From Desulfatiglans anilini DSM 4660 (GTDB lineage Bacteria; Desulfobacterota; DSM-4660; Desulfatiglandales; Desulfatiglandaceae): a stretch of DNA of 64,000 nucleotides. Of this stretch, positions 8,840-17,879 are shown one piece after another. The stretch is from NCBI RefSeq assembly GCF_000422285.1, contig NZ_AULM01000003.1:186001-250000 (forward strand). The letters are read 5' to 3'. The notes under the pieces were generated by a model that saw nothing but the letters and a program-made list of their open reading frames with translations, was not told the DNA's origin and searched no databases. A program made the position numbers and the translations under genes. Every line of letters begins with the position of its first letter. The first letter of the stretch is position 1.

Positions 8840-9069
8840 AACCCCTTCTCCAATCCGGAAGGAATATCCCGCTTTACGCCCTGCGAGGGTTCAATCCCAC
8901 CTCTTTGCAGTGGGTCCCCGTTTCTTCAACCTTTTTGATGCAGGCCCTGTTTTGCCCACATCGAGGGAACCCAGCGCTTGCGCAGAGGCAGCCGGTAAGC
9001 CGCCGCACCAGCAAACATGCCGATTGACCCGACCTTGGCGATAAAAACCCTTTACCGACAGAAAACCCT

Positions 9070-9675
9070 TTACCTTGGCGAAATCGACGTCATTTTCGAG
9101 ACCTGTCCATGGGAAGAAATCTGCTTGAACGCCGATGTTCTACATCCAACCGTAAAATCCACGAGATCCGCCTGATAGAGCGAAAAATTCTTCAAGTGTG
9201 CACTTTCCAGATCCACAGAGACGATCGTATTCGTTTTTTCCAAATTGGTCATAAATGCAGCAACGCTTTCATGGTCCCTTGCGGTCCCCCTCAATGTCAA
9301 AAAACCACCGTTTTCCTGCAGTAGATCGAGCCACAATCGTTGTGCCGGCACGGATCTGGCAATATCGTTCAACCATTGGACCGGTTTCACCTGCTGCAAC
9401 TCAAGTTGCTCTATAACAGCCAAACGGTTCTTGACGATTTCAAGACTTCGCCTAAGTTCCTGGAGTCGTCTGTTCACCTCACTGGTTTTTTGGACTTCAG
9501 CAGTCTTACGGTTTTTTTCATCCTTTAACCGATCCAGGCGATTAACAAGATCGCAATAAATGCTGCCCATCAAAGAAATAACAAGCATGATCAAAAGCAC
9601 GAAGATGCTGATTTGCCGTCTGACATCTTCTCTTTTTCTGGCATCTCTGAACGGAAGCAGATTGATTCGAATCAT
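9070..9675 (-). CDS. pilN: Type IV pilus assembly protein PilN
   Basis: 201 residues. It starts with the family signature MIRINLLPFR, the cytoplasmic segment that binds PilM. A membrane span follows (about 23-45), then a coiled coil and a periplasmic ferredoxin-like domain. The ATG at 9675 overlaps the pilM stop (ATGA). The gap of roughly 230-400 bases before pilO is unusual because pilN and pilO normally abut. Confidence 0.9.
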   Translation of the reverse strand: MIRINLLPFRDARKREDVRRQISIFVLLIMLVISLMGSIYCDLVNRLDRLKDEKNRKTAEVQKTSEVNRRLQELRRSLEIVKNRLAVIEQLELQQVKPVQWLNDIARSVPAQRLWLDLLQENGGFLTLRGTARDHESVAAFMTNLEKTNTIVSVDLESAHLKNFSLYQADLVDFTVGCRTSAFKQISSHGQVSKMTSISPR

Positions 9676-10757
9676 TTATCTCCGATTGCTCTCAAGGCGA
9701 GGCCCACCGCGACGACCGCTTGCCGACCCACCGATGATAGATAAACAGGGTCGATTCTTTTTTCATCAAAGGCGAGGGACTTGAAAGGATCGATCTCCAC
9801 CACCTTTAGACCCGTTTTTTTCTCGAGGAATGGCTGAAAACCCGGTAGGCGGCAAGAACCCCCACAGACGTAGATTCCTTCGACGTCTACCCCGGGATGG
9901 GCATTTCCTGCAAAATCGAGGGCGCGGATAATTTCCCCCGTCCAGTTTTCGACCACGCCCTGCAGGATCCCATCCAGTTTCTCCTTATCCCGGAGCAGGC
10001 GGTGCCCCAATTTGATCCGCTCGCCCTCCCCCAGATCGACCCCGAAATGAAGCACGATCTCCCTGGTAACCTCCGAACCTGCAGATGAGGAATCGCTGTT
10101 GAAAATGGGTATCCCATCCTCGACAATGTTGATGCAGAGTTCCCGGGCGCCAAGATTCACCAGGGCGTAGCACCCGTTTTTTCGTCCCGATGAGATTTCG
10201 AAGGCATTCTGCATCGCGAAGGCATCGACGTCCAAGACCGCGGGATTGAGGCCGGCCTGTTCAAGGACCTGGACGCGGTCCTCGACAATCCTTTTCTTCG
10301 CCGCGACAAGCATCACATCCAGAAGCTCCGCCTCCGCCGCTCCGATCACGCCGGCGCCAATGGCCCTTCCGCTCCCCTCAAGGGTGTCGAAGTCGAGATT
10401 GACCTGATGCACATCAAACGGAATATATTGTTCGGCTTCTTCACCAATCAGTTCTTCCAGGGGAAGGCCTTCCGATTTCCTGACGGTGATCTTCTTGACC
10501 ATTACAGAATAGCCGGATAAAGACGTCGCAACATTGCGGTTCCGTATCTTCAGTTTAGCGAACAGGCCCCGCAGGAGTTCCACGACGGGGGAGGATTGCC
10601 GAATCACGCCTTCTTCGACGGCCCCGTCAGGCAAAACCGCCATGCCGATGCTCCTGAGAACCCGCCCTCGCCGCGTCTCCGCCAATTCCACAACCTTGAT
10701 CGCGTGCGAGCCGATGTCCACGCCAACAAGCTGATTTCGCGCGCCTCCCAACATCAT
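9672..10757 (-). CDS. pilM: Type IV pilus assembly ATPase-fold protein PilM
   Basis: 361 residues with an actin/FtsA-like fold: phosphate-1 motif VGVDIGSHAIKVVEL near residue 12, SHS2-like insertion, and adenosine motif VCGGSCRLPGF near 300. PilM is cytoplasmic, binds the PilN N-terminus and caps the alignment complex. First gene of the minus-strand pilus operon. Two adjacent ATGs (10757, 10754) follow a GAAGGGGG ribosome site. Confidence 0.93.
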   Translation of the reverse strand: MMLGGARNQLVGVDIGSHAIKVVELAETRRGRVLRSIGMAVLPDGAVEEGVIRQSSPVVELLRGLFAKLKIRNRNVATSLSGYSVMVKKITVRKSEGLPLEELIGEEAEQYIPFDVHQVNLDFDTLEGSGRAIGAGVIGAAEAELLDVMLVAAKKRIVEDRVQVLEQAGLNPAVLDVDAFAMQNAFEISSGRKNGCYALVNLGARELCINIVEDGIPIFNSDSSSAGSEVTREIVLHFGVDLGEGERIKLGHRLLRDKEKLDGILQGVVENWTGEIIRALDFAGNAHPGVDVEGIYVCGGSCRLPGFQPFLEKKTGLKVVEIDPFKSLAFDEKRIDPVYLSSVGRQAVVAVGLALRAIGDK

Positions 10758-11375
10758 CGCCCCCCTTCGGAGACGGCCGATGACCGTCTCGTATGCACCC
10801 GGAAGCGGGAACTCGGGGGGCAGAAGTTCCCCATCCGATTTCCTGTATCTTCACCGGTCAGCAGGTCCGTCAGTGTCGAAAACACCCGGATTTCAACGGA
10901 GAAACCATGAATTTCCTGGTCCTGAGGGGGCAACCCGCCGCTGTTTCCAGAACCTACGGACAGGCGGTGAATGGAGGTTCACGATGCGTTGCGTGCCAGT
11001 TTCGGGGGGATAAACAGAGGCAAACAAGGAAAGCTGTTTCTTGAAAAATCGGCCGGGAGCATCCTCCCGGGTAAGACGCCGGCAGCCGCGCCGGCCAGGC
11101 ACCGGCGATCTGAAACGGCCGGCTTTGCGCAGCCGCGTTCCAGCCGTTCGGCCCCTCGGAGGGGCCGATCAAGGGGGAAAATCTTCCAAAATTCCTTCTT
11201 TGTCAAGTAAAAAATACTTCTGAGGACTCATCACCCACACCGGCAAGAGTGCACACATCCGTTACGCCTTCGGGCAGCTGAAGGAGCCTCGATCCAACCG
11301 CTCAACAGCAAAAATCCCTTTACTTTCAAGACCCCGAAGGATTAGATTTTGCAATCACCCTACCGGAGGCAGCAT
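10758..11375. other. Intergenic region between pilM and lepB
   Basis: About 600 bases separating divergent genes. I find no convincing coding frame. It holds a perfect 9-bp hairpin (TCGGCCCCT / AGGGGCCGA, 11148-11168) without a T-run, and several GC-rich imperfect dyads around 11055-11120. No canonical promoter stands out for either gene. Confidence 0.5.
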
Positions 11376-11993
11376 TTGGATACCGATCAAAGAAAAAACA
11401 CACGGAAAAAAAAGGGCCTCATCCGCGAATATGCCGAAGCCGCCGTCATTGCCATCCTGCTGGCGCTCTTCATTCGGACCTTTATCGTGCAAGCCTTCAA
11501 AATCCCCTCAGGATCCATGGAGCCGACCCTGCTTGTCGGTGACCATATTCTGGTCAACAAGTTCATCTATGGGATCAAGATCCCTTTCATCAACAAGACC
11601 ATCATCCCCGTGGGCACCCCGGAGAGAAATGATGTGGTCGTTTTCATCTATCCACTCGACAAGAGTAAGGATTTCATCAAGAGGGTCATCGGTCTGCCCG
11701 GGGATACGATTGAAATCAAGGGACAGGAGATCTACATCGACGGCGAATTGTTCGAGGACCCCCACGGCTATTACGGCCGGGAAGGCGACGACGGGGTGCC
11801 GGACTTGGAAAGGGATCACGCCGGCCCCTTCAAGGTCCCGGACAACCACCTCTTCGTCATGGGGGACAACCGCGACCATAGTTACGACAGCCGGTTCTGG
11901 GGTTTTGTACCCGTCGACTCCCTGAGGGGCGAGGCGTTTATCATTTACTGGTCCTGGCCGAACTGGAAGCGGTTTCTCCACTTGATCGAGTGA
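11376..11993 (+). CDS. lepB: Signal peptidase I
   Basis: About 205 residues from the TTG at 11376, chosen because GGAGG ends six bases before it; an upstream TTG at 11349 has no ribosome site. One N-terminal membrane span (about 16-38) is followed by the S26 domain. Box B carries the catalytic Ser in IPSGSMEPTL and box D the lysine in FIKRVIGLPGDTIE; box E is GDNRDHSYDSR. It cleaves signal peptides on the outer face of the inner membrane. Short single-span form, as in many non-enteric bacteria. Confidence 0.95.
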   Translation: MDTDQRKNTRKKKGLIREYAEAAVIAILLALFIRTFIVQAFKIPSGSMEPTLLVGDHILVNKFIYGIKIPFINKTIIPVGTPERNDVVVFIYPLDKSKDFIKRVIGLPGDTIEIKGQEIYIDGELFEDPHGYYGREGDDGVPDLERDHAGPFKVPDNHLFVMGDNRDHSYDSRFWGFVPVDSLRGEAFIIYWSWPNWKRFLHLIE

Positions 11994-12135
11994 CGGTCAA
12001 GCCGGAGAAGGCAGTCGATGACCCGCGTGGCAGCCGTGAGGGTGGTTTTCTGCAACGAGGCGTGTTCAGATCAAGCCCTGACTATTTTATAGAAAGCATT
12101 TTCCAGGCGGAAGATTGGCACCACAGGGCATCGAC

Positions 12136-12621
12136 CTAGAAGAGCGGAGCCGGCGGAAGAGGTGCGCTACGGCCGTATTCCCGAAGTGTCACGGCCCGGG
12201 CGACTGCCTTCCCGAGGGGGCCGTCGAGTCCCATCGAGTCCCCGCAATCATACGCCCGGATGCGGCGAAGGGCATCGATGTCGGAGCCGGGTACAGGCAC
12301 CCCGCCCCGCACTTCGGCCCAGAAATCGACCAATACATAGTGATAAATGATCCTGCCGGCGTCATCGGGGAAGACCTTGTCAAACACACCGACCAGCCCG
12401 CCGATCTCGACCGTGATGGACAGCTCCTCCAATATCTCCCGCTTCAGAGCTCCAACAAGGGTTTCGCCCAGTTCCACCGCCCCGCCCGGCAAGCTCCACT
12501 CGCCTTTTCCCGGCGGTTTGCCACGCCGGACCAGAATGACCTCGTCGCGGTCAAAGAGCACGGCTGCAACCCCTACGATCGGGCGGGAAGGATAGGCCCG
12601 TTCGTCTCCCTTTTCCATCAT
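12136..12621 (-). CDS. Nudix hydrolase
   Basis: 161 residues. The full Nudix box reads G-A-V-E-L-G-E then seven residues then REILEELSI, with the catalytic glutamates in REILEEL (about residues 55-65), in a MutT-like alpha/beta fold. It hydrolyses a nucleoside-diphosphate-linked substrate; which one is not readable. Divergent from recN by about 160 bases. Confidence 0.9.
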   Translation of the reverse strand: MMEKGDERAYPSRPIVGVAAVLFDRDEVILVRRGKPPGKGEWSLPGGAVELGETLVGALKREILEELSITVEIGGLVGVFDKVFPDDAGRIIYHYVLVDFWAEVRGGVPVPGSDIDALRRIRAYDCGDSMGLDGPLGKAVARAVTLREYGRSAPLPPAPLF

Positions 12622-12784
12622 GAGCGTCTCTCTGTCTCTTCCGGATTTTCGATCTCGATTCGGCCTGCAGCCGCAGGGGAAAAATAGCTCTTCAAATTCA
12701 CGACTGAAGCTGCTATAGGTCCTTTCTGGGACCCTGGGGGCCTTGCAGGATCATGCTCCATCCATCAACCGGAGTCAACAACCC

Positions 12785-14479
12785 ATGCTGGTTCATCTCG
12801 GCATTTCCAATTTCGCCCTCATCGAACATGTGGAGATCACCCCCGGACAAGACCTGAGCATCTTCTCCGGGGAGACAGGCGCCGGGAAGTCGATCATCAT
12901 CAACGCCATCAATCTCATCCTGGGGGCGCGCGCCTCCACGGATTTGATCCGCACGGGAGCCGATGAGGCGACCGTGGAGGCCCTTTTCAGCCTGCCGGAA
13001 AGCGCTGCAGTCCAAGCATCGCTGGAAGACATGGGCTTTCCTTTTGACGGTGAACTCCTCATCCGCCGATCCATCTTCAGGGAGGGGCGCAACAAGATCT
13101 TCGTCAACGGCCTCATGGCCACTCTCGGTATGCTGGCGAAGCTCGGCCCCGTGCTGGTGAGCATTTCAGGCCAACACGAACACCAGCAACTGCTCAGGCC
13201 CGACAACCATCTCTATCTGCTGGACGATTTTGCCGGGCTCACACCCGAGAGAGAACGGTACAACGCAAACCTCCAGTCCTGCCGCAGCCTGCGAAGGCAG
13301 GCGGATGAGGCCCGCTCAGCGGTCCTCGAGATGGAGAAGCGGGACGAACTGAACCGTTATCAACTCGAAGAGATCGAAGCGGCCTCGCTCGCGGAGGTTG
13401 AGGAAGAAGAGCTGATTCGAGAGCGGAGGCGCTTGCAGCATGCCGGAGAACTCCTGAAGATTTCGGCTGAGGCCTACCATCGTCTCTACGAACATTCGGA
13501 GTCCATTCTTGCCCAATTGGCCCATTGCCGCAAACAACTGGAACGTGGCGCCGATCTGGATCCCACATTGGCCCCGCTCCTCGACACCCTGCTGGAGGTC
13601 GACGCGAAGCTGGAAGACGCCGCTTTCGCCCTGCGGGATTTTCAGAACACCATCCCCCTCGATCCCGTAAGGCTTTCGCAGGTAACTGACCGACTGGAAC
13701 AGATCCATCAGCTGAAACGCAAATACGGTTGTTCAATCAGGGATATCCTGCTTCTCAGGGACACGCTGGCGGAGGTTTCCGAAGATCTGGAGAGAAAGCG
13801 AAAGGAAGCCGCATTCCTCTCGGAGAAGGCCGACGCATGCATGGATGAGCTTTCTGTGGAGGCGGCCAGGCTGTCCGAACTGCGGCGGGAAAGCGCGCGG
13901 GAGATGGAGTCTCGGATGGAACAGGAACTCCGGATGCTTCACATGGAAGGCACTCGGTTCAAGGTGGCCTTTCAGGCCAAAACCCCAGGCGAGGCCATCC
14001 CTGGAAAGGGCGCCGCACTGAACCGTCATCTCCCTCTGGACGGGCCGGATCAGGTTGAATTTCTCCTCGCCCCCAATGCCGGGGAAGGGTTCAGGCCCCT
14101 GGCCAAAATCGCCTCGGGCGGAGAGCTCTCGCGCATCATGCTGGCCCTCAAGACCTTGCTCGCACAGAGCGCCTCTGTCGAAACAGTCATTTTTGACGAA
14201 GTGGATGCCGGCATCAGCGGAGCAACCGCCCAGATCGTGGGTGAAAAGATCAAGGCCCTCTCCCGGTATCACCAGATCATATGCATCACTCATCTGCCGC
14301 AGATCGCGAGCCAGGGGTCATCTCATTTTCTGGTCCGCAAGGATCTGATCGGGACCCGGACGCAGACCAGCATCCTGCCACTCGATCCGGAAAGCCGGGT
14401 AAAGGAGATCGCGAGGCTCCTGGCCGGCCGGGAGGTCACGCCCCACGCCCTGGCACAGGCCAGAGAGATGCTCCGATAA
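12785..14479 (+). CDS. recN: DNA repair ATPase RecN
   Basis: 564 residues, SMC-like layout: Walker A FSGETGAGKSIIINAI (about 27-42), long coiled-coil arms (about 150-350), then the ABC signature SGGELSRIMLALK and Walker B VIFDEVDAGISG (about 475-490). It holds double-strand break ends during recombinational repair. The start at 12785 (MLVHLGISNF) fits the family; a longer frame from 12743 adds 14 unsupported residues. A weak hairpin (GCCGGT / ACCGGC, 14503-14521) follows the stop. Confidence 0.96.
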   Translation: MLVHLGISNFALIEHVEITPGQDLSIFSGETGAGKSIIINAINLILGARASTDLIRTGADEATVEALFSLPESAAVQASLEDMGFPFDGELLIRRSIFREGRNKIFVNGLMATLGMLAKLGPVLVSISGQHEHQQLLRPDNHLYLLDDFAGLTPERERYNANLQSCRSLRRQADEARSAVLEMEKRDELNRYQLEEIEAASLAEVEEEELIRERRRLQHAGELLKISAEAYHRLYEHSESILAQLAHCRKQLERGADLDPTLAPLLDTLLEVDAKLEDAAFALRDFQNTIPLDPVRLSQVTDRLEQIHQLKRKYGCSIRDILLLRDTLAEVSEDLERKRKEAAFLSEKADACMDELSVEAARLSELRRESAREMESRMEQELRMLHMEGTRFKVAFQAKTPGEAIPGKGAALNRHLPLDGPDQVEFLLAPNAGEGFRPLAKIASGGELSRIMLALKTLLAQSASVETVIFDEVDAGISGATAQIVGEKIKALSRYHQIICITHLPQIASQGSSHFLVRKDLIGTRTQTSILPLDPESRVKEIARLLAGREVTPHALAQAREMLR

Positions 14480-14586
14480 ACTCTCCAGGAAAAGGGGCTT
14501 TTGCCGGTCTCTGCAACCGGCTCGTTCCTTCGAGCTGCAGGGAACCATTCCCTTTCGAATTGAACCCCCAACGCGGGCGTTTTCGA

Positions 14587-15501
14587 TCAGGAACGATGCT
14601 GAACGATCATCCCCGCCTCCAGATTCATCTGGGACAACGTTCTGAAGGTGGCCTGACGGTCTGTGACCCCCGTCACTTCGATCTTTCCGATCCGCCTCCC
14701 CACCAGATCATAGCGCTTCCCACCGGCAGCAGTCACCGGCTCGCCTCTAGTGAACACATCGAATCTATCCCCTACCTTGATACCCGTATCGTGCCCGGCG
14801 GGGATTACGAGGCCCTCCCCCTCGATAGACACAAGGGTGGCACGCCAGGGAGCCTCCTTCAACGACTCGATCGTGTTGTCAACCTGCCTCTTGAGGAGAT
14901 CGGGCAGATTCGCATCCCAGATCTCATTCACCAACTCTGACGCGATCGGGTCGTCTACACCCGCGGGTGCGGCCTCGTCTTCCGGAATGGAAAACTCCCG
15001 GCTCTCCGTATGGGTAGCGATAATAGCCCCTTGGGAAACATCGACCACATTCAAGATGACCGTCGTCGCATAGAACCGGCGTGTTTCCCGAAACGGCCAG
15101 ATGCCCTCCCTCCTCACATCGACGTCTATCGGCGCGAGGCTCCAGGTCACGACCGCATGCATCCGTTCCCTCTCAGCCGCGTCGATAATCTCTCGAGGTG
15201 CTCCGGGACCGAAAGGGGGTTTGTTGGCCAACGCAGCCTCCAGCGGATTCTCATAGGAAAAAACCAGCACATCGTTCGATTTGCCCAATCTCACCGTGAA
15301 ATCCTGCTTGACAGCCGCTATCCGCTGCGGACCCAGAGATGCCAGGTCAAGCGGCGTTGTCACCATGGCCCGTTTCTTGAGTTCCGACCCTCCCGGCATC
15401 ACCTTCCCCGCCAGCTTGCGGCTGACGCCGCATCCCGCTGAAAGGACCAGCCCAATAACCAGGATCAAAGACAGGCACGCTCTCCGATGCATCATCACCA
15501 T
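14587..15501 (-). CDS. Predicted lipoprotein of unknown function
   Basis: 304 residues. A signal sequence ends in a lipobox, LSAGC (Cys at about 24). The middle part (about 60-190) resembles a periplasmic alpha/beta domain. The C-terminal ~75 residues, with VGDRFDVFTRGEPV and IGKIEVTGV, resemble the beta-rich C-terminal domain seen in FlgT-like envelope proteins. I do not recognise a named family. It is last in a minus-strand run that begins with the nucleoside phosphorylase. Confidence 0.7.
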   Translation of the reverse strand: MVMMHRRACLSLILVIGLVLSAGCGVSRKLAGKVMPGGSELKKRAMVTTPLDLASLGPQRIAAVKQDFTVRLGKSNDVLVFSYENPLEAALANKPPFGPGAPREIIDAAERERMHAVVTWSLAPIDVDVRREGIWPFRETRRFYATTVILNVVDVSQGAIIATHTESREFSIPEDEAAPAGVDDPIASELVNEIWDANLPDLLKRQVDNTIESLKEAPWRATLVSIEGEGLVIPAGHDTGIKVGDRFDVFTRGEPVTAAGGKRYDLVGRRIGKIEVTGVTDRQATFRTLSQMNLEAGMIVQHRS

Positions 15502-15583
15502 AAGGGATTCCTTCCTCTCTGCTTGCCGCCTCTTCTTTCAGTCCGCCCCGACGGGCCTTGTCATCTCCACACCCTAAAGGGCT

Positions 15584-15865
15584 TCATCCGTAGCGGACGG
15601 CAAAAGTGCCCAAGTCTCCCCGCCACGGCTCATCGTCCCTGACAACCTTCGAAACCCGGGCCGCCGGAGGACCCTGACGGCACCAGGCCGCCAGCCTTTC
15701 GACCTTGTCGGCCGCACCCTCCGCCAAGACCTCGACACGGCCGTCCGGCAGGTTTCGGACCCAACCGTTCACTCCGAGTTCCACAGCCTGCCTTCGTGTC
15801 GAGTCCCTGAACCACACCCCCTGAACACGACCTTCCACAATGAGATGTACGCGCAGGTTCTGCAT
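15584..15865 (-). CDS. acyP: Acylphosphatase
   Basis: 93 residues from ATG 15865; the frame continues upstream but that part is not family-like. The signature VEGRVQGVWFRDSTRRQA contains the catalytic Arg (GVWFRD), and NGWVRNLPDGRVEVLAEG contains the catalytic Asn. It hydrolyses carboxyl-phosphate bonds such as acetyl or carbamoyl phosphate in the cytoplasm. Usual length for the family. Confidence 0.93.
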   Translation of the reverse strand: MQNLRVHLIVEGRVQGVWFRDSTRRQAVELGVNGWVRNLPDGRVEVLAEGAADKVERLAAWCRQGPPAARVSKVVRDDEPWRGDLGTFAVRYG

Positions 15866-15924
15866 CTCCACACGTCCTCCAACCCTTTCTCTCAGCCCGT
15901 CCCCGCTCAACGCGCACAAACCCG

Positions 15925-16719
15925 TCAAGCCGGACGGGCACTCCCCGGCTCGGGGCCGAGTGCATAGATCAACACCGGCCCCGTATCCCCGGATCCTTCC
16001 TCTTTCCATCCATCCGAAGCCACAACGTCCGGTTGAATGAGGACTCCCGTGATATCATAAGGCAGCTCAGAGCGCTTTTCACAGATCTCGGCGCACGCGC
16101 CCAGGACCTCTTCGATCGATCGGCACAGCCGCATGCATGGCCGATTGACGCGGAAACCCCACCCCTGCAGTTGCAGCAACCGGTCGTACAAGGATGACGG
16201 CAGGGAGGCGCCATCGTCAGGCACCCGGATCAAACTGAAAAAAACGTTGAAAGGAACCCGGGCGCTGTGCCTTGCCTCTCCGGCCAGAAACAGGTCTGCG
16301 CCGGCACTGCTCGCATCGGGATAAAGAGAATCTCCCCGCCGCTCCCTATCTGCATTGAGCACTCTCAAGGCCTTTCGTTCAAGATAGACTACCCCCCCCA
16401 CCACCATCTTCTCGGGTGCTTTACCGTAAAGGCTTTCTCTTTCGACCTTCAACGGCACAGTGAGGATGGTCTTCAGGGACCCCAGCACGTTCCGGCGCCC
16501 CAAACGGCTGGACAATGCCGAGGCCTCGGTCAAAACGCCATCCCGGTAGACCGCCTCGAATGGAACCCCTTCAATCGCAGGTTGCACACAGTAGACACCA
16601 GGACCCGAACTCCCCTCGGCTGCGAGCCGCCGGTGAAATAGGAGCACGTCAGATTCCTCCCACACGACCGCTGCATCGAAAACGCCTTGGACTAATCCCT
16701 TTCCATTTCCTTCATTCAC
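15925..16719 (-). CDS. Degenerate NAD+-dependent DNA ligase adenylation-domain protein (predicted pseudoenzyme)
   Basis: 264 residues from the GTG at 16719, coupled to the upstream stop; earlier in-frame starts exist at 16755 and 16803. The whole length parallels the nucleotidyltransferase domain of LigA. QPAIEGVPFEAVYRDGVL (46-63) matches the E-x-KxDG region, VVGGVVYLERKAL matches the RGEVFLP region, and LPYDITGVLIQPD (219-231) matches the DIDGVVIKV motif. The catalytic Lys is Ala48, the Asp of KxDG is Glu50, the RGE Glu is Val, and the motif V Lys is Gln229. The NPRNAAAGSLRQLD segment is also eroded. The NAD-binding Ia domain, OB, zinc, HhH and BRCT domains are absent. It cannot be a working ligase; the function is unknown. 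Confidence 0.75.
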   Translation of the reverse strand: MNEGNGKGLVQGVFDAAVVWEESDVLLFHRRLAAEGSSGPGVYCVQPAIEGVPFEAVYRDGVLTEASALSSRLGRRNVLGSLKTILTVPLKVERESLYGKAPEKMVVGGVVYLERKALRVLNADRERRGDSLYPDASSAGADLFLAGEARHSARVPFNVFFSLIRVPDDGASLPSSLYDRLLQLQGWGFRVNRPCMRLCRSIEEVLGACAEICEKRSELPYDITGVLIQPDVVASDGWKEEGSGDTGPVLIYALGPEPGSARPA

Positions 16720-17536
16720 AATCCACCGCCTCGCCTGATAAATGCTCCAGGCCATCACCGGGCCTTGACCCTCGAGGTCTCCGACCCTGGTCTTTCGCCA
16801 CACTGATCACAAAATCGAGGAGAGCCTCGGCGGCGGCCCGGGAGCGCTTTTTCAGCAGGGGATCCCTGAAGCCGGGCCTCCACCTGCACTCGAACAGTTC
16901 ATCCGACACCACGAACAGTGCGCACATCCGGACGCCACGAAAGAGCGAAACCGCCATGAGCGCCGAGGCCTCCATCTCCACCGCGAGCGCGCCCTGCTCC
17001 TGCCAATACCTCACCTTTACGGGTGTTTCCCGGTATGGCGCATCCGTCGTCCACACCGCGCCTCTCCGATAGGGCAAACCCGCGCTCTCCAGCCCCTTTT
17101 GGAGACCCGCCGTCAAACCGGCATCCGGGACCAGGTCCAACCCATCCAGGGGATAATGACGGCTCGTCCCTTCCTCAGGATAGGCCCGTGTCGGTATCAG
17201 CAGGTCACCGATCCTTGCAGCCGCACTCAACGACCCGCACCAGCCGAAGGCCCAGATCCTTTGAGCACCCAATGCAATCAGCTTTTCCAGCCCCATGACG
17301 GCATGGGGTGCGCCCAGAAACGGCCCTGACAAGGCACAAGCGCCGAGAGGCCCTTCTTTTGGAAGGTAGAGGCGAAAAAGGTCGCTGTCAGCAAAGGCCA
17401 CCGGCTCGGCAGAGATCCGGCGCGCCAGGTGCCGGAGTTCGAACGGCGGCATCACCATCAGCACATCCGCCGGGATTGAGGGTTCCCCCCGCCCACGATG
17501 AGGGCGTATGATGCCTTCCTGAAGGCTTTGCTCCAA
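16712..17536 (-). CDS. Nucleoside phosphorylase family protein (PNP/UDP type)
   Basis: About 274 residues from TTG 17536, preceded by CAGGAGCG; the frame runs on to 17668 but that extension is not family-like. Core features are PHRGRGEPSIPADVLMVM at the start, AFGWCGSLSAAARIGDLLIP (glycine-rich phosphate/base region), and AVEMEASALMAVSLF, the ribose-binding Met/Glu motif. It is predicted to split a purine or uridine nucleoside (or a related base-ribose compound) with phosphate. The 3' end overlaps the pseudo-ligase start by 8 bases, indicating co-translation. Confidence 0.8.
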   Translation of the reverse strand: MEQSLQEGIIRPHRGRGEPSIPADVLMVMPPFELRHLARRISAEPVAFADSDLFRLYLPKEGPLGACALSGPFLGAPHAVMGLEKLIALGAQRIWAFGWCGSLSAAARIGDLLIPTRAYPEEGTSRHYPLDGLDLVPDAGLTAGLQKGLESAGLPYRRGAVWTTDAPYRETPVKVRYWQEQGALAVEMEASALMAVSLFRGVRMCALFVVSDELFECRWRPGFRDPLLKKRSRAAAEALLDFVISVAKDQGRRPRGSRPGDGLEHLSGEAVDCE

Positions 17537-17816
17537 CTGGGTTCGCTCCTGTATGGGCTGACTGGAAACACACGAGAAAAATCCGGAGAGTTTTTTGATA
17601 TTAAAATTTCGCTCGGGACCTGGCAACCACAAAATCCTTTTCTTCTGCCTCCGACCCCGCCGTATCATCTTCCGGGATGCCGCTCATTTCGGGGAGGATC
17701 CAGCGATCCAGCCAAATAAAAATATGAGTGAAAGAGAAGGGCAAAAATGCTAAGGTTTGAATGCGCCCGGCCTTTTGGAAAGTACGATCGCTTCGAATCA
17801 TTTACCACCTTTTAAG

Positions 17817-17846
17817 TTGACAGGAATGAACTCTTGCCGATAGAAT
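17817..17846 (+). promoter_or_regulatory. Sigma-70-type promoter for ffh
   Basis: TTGACA at 17817-17822 and TAGAAT at 17841-17846 with an 18-base spacer, 33 bases before the ffh ATG. The rest of the 340-base gap (17537-17816) between the phosphorylase and ffh shows no coding frame or strong hairpin. Confidence 0.8.
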
Positions 17847-17879
17847 GACCGTTTATCAAAAGGCCCGCAGGAAGGGACG

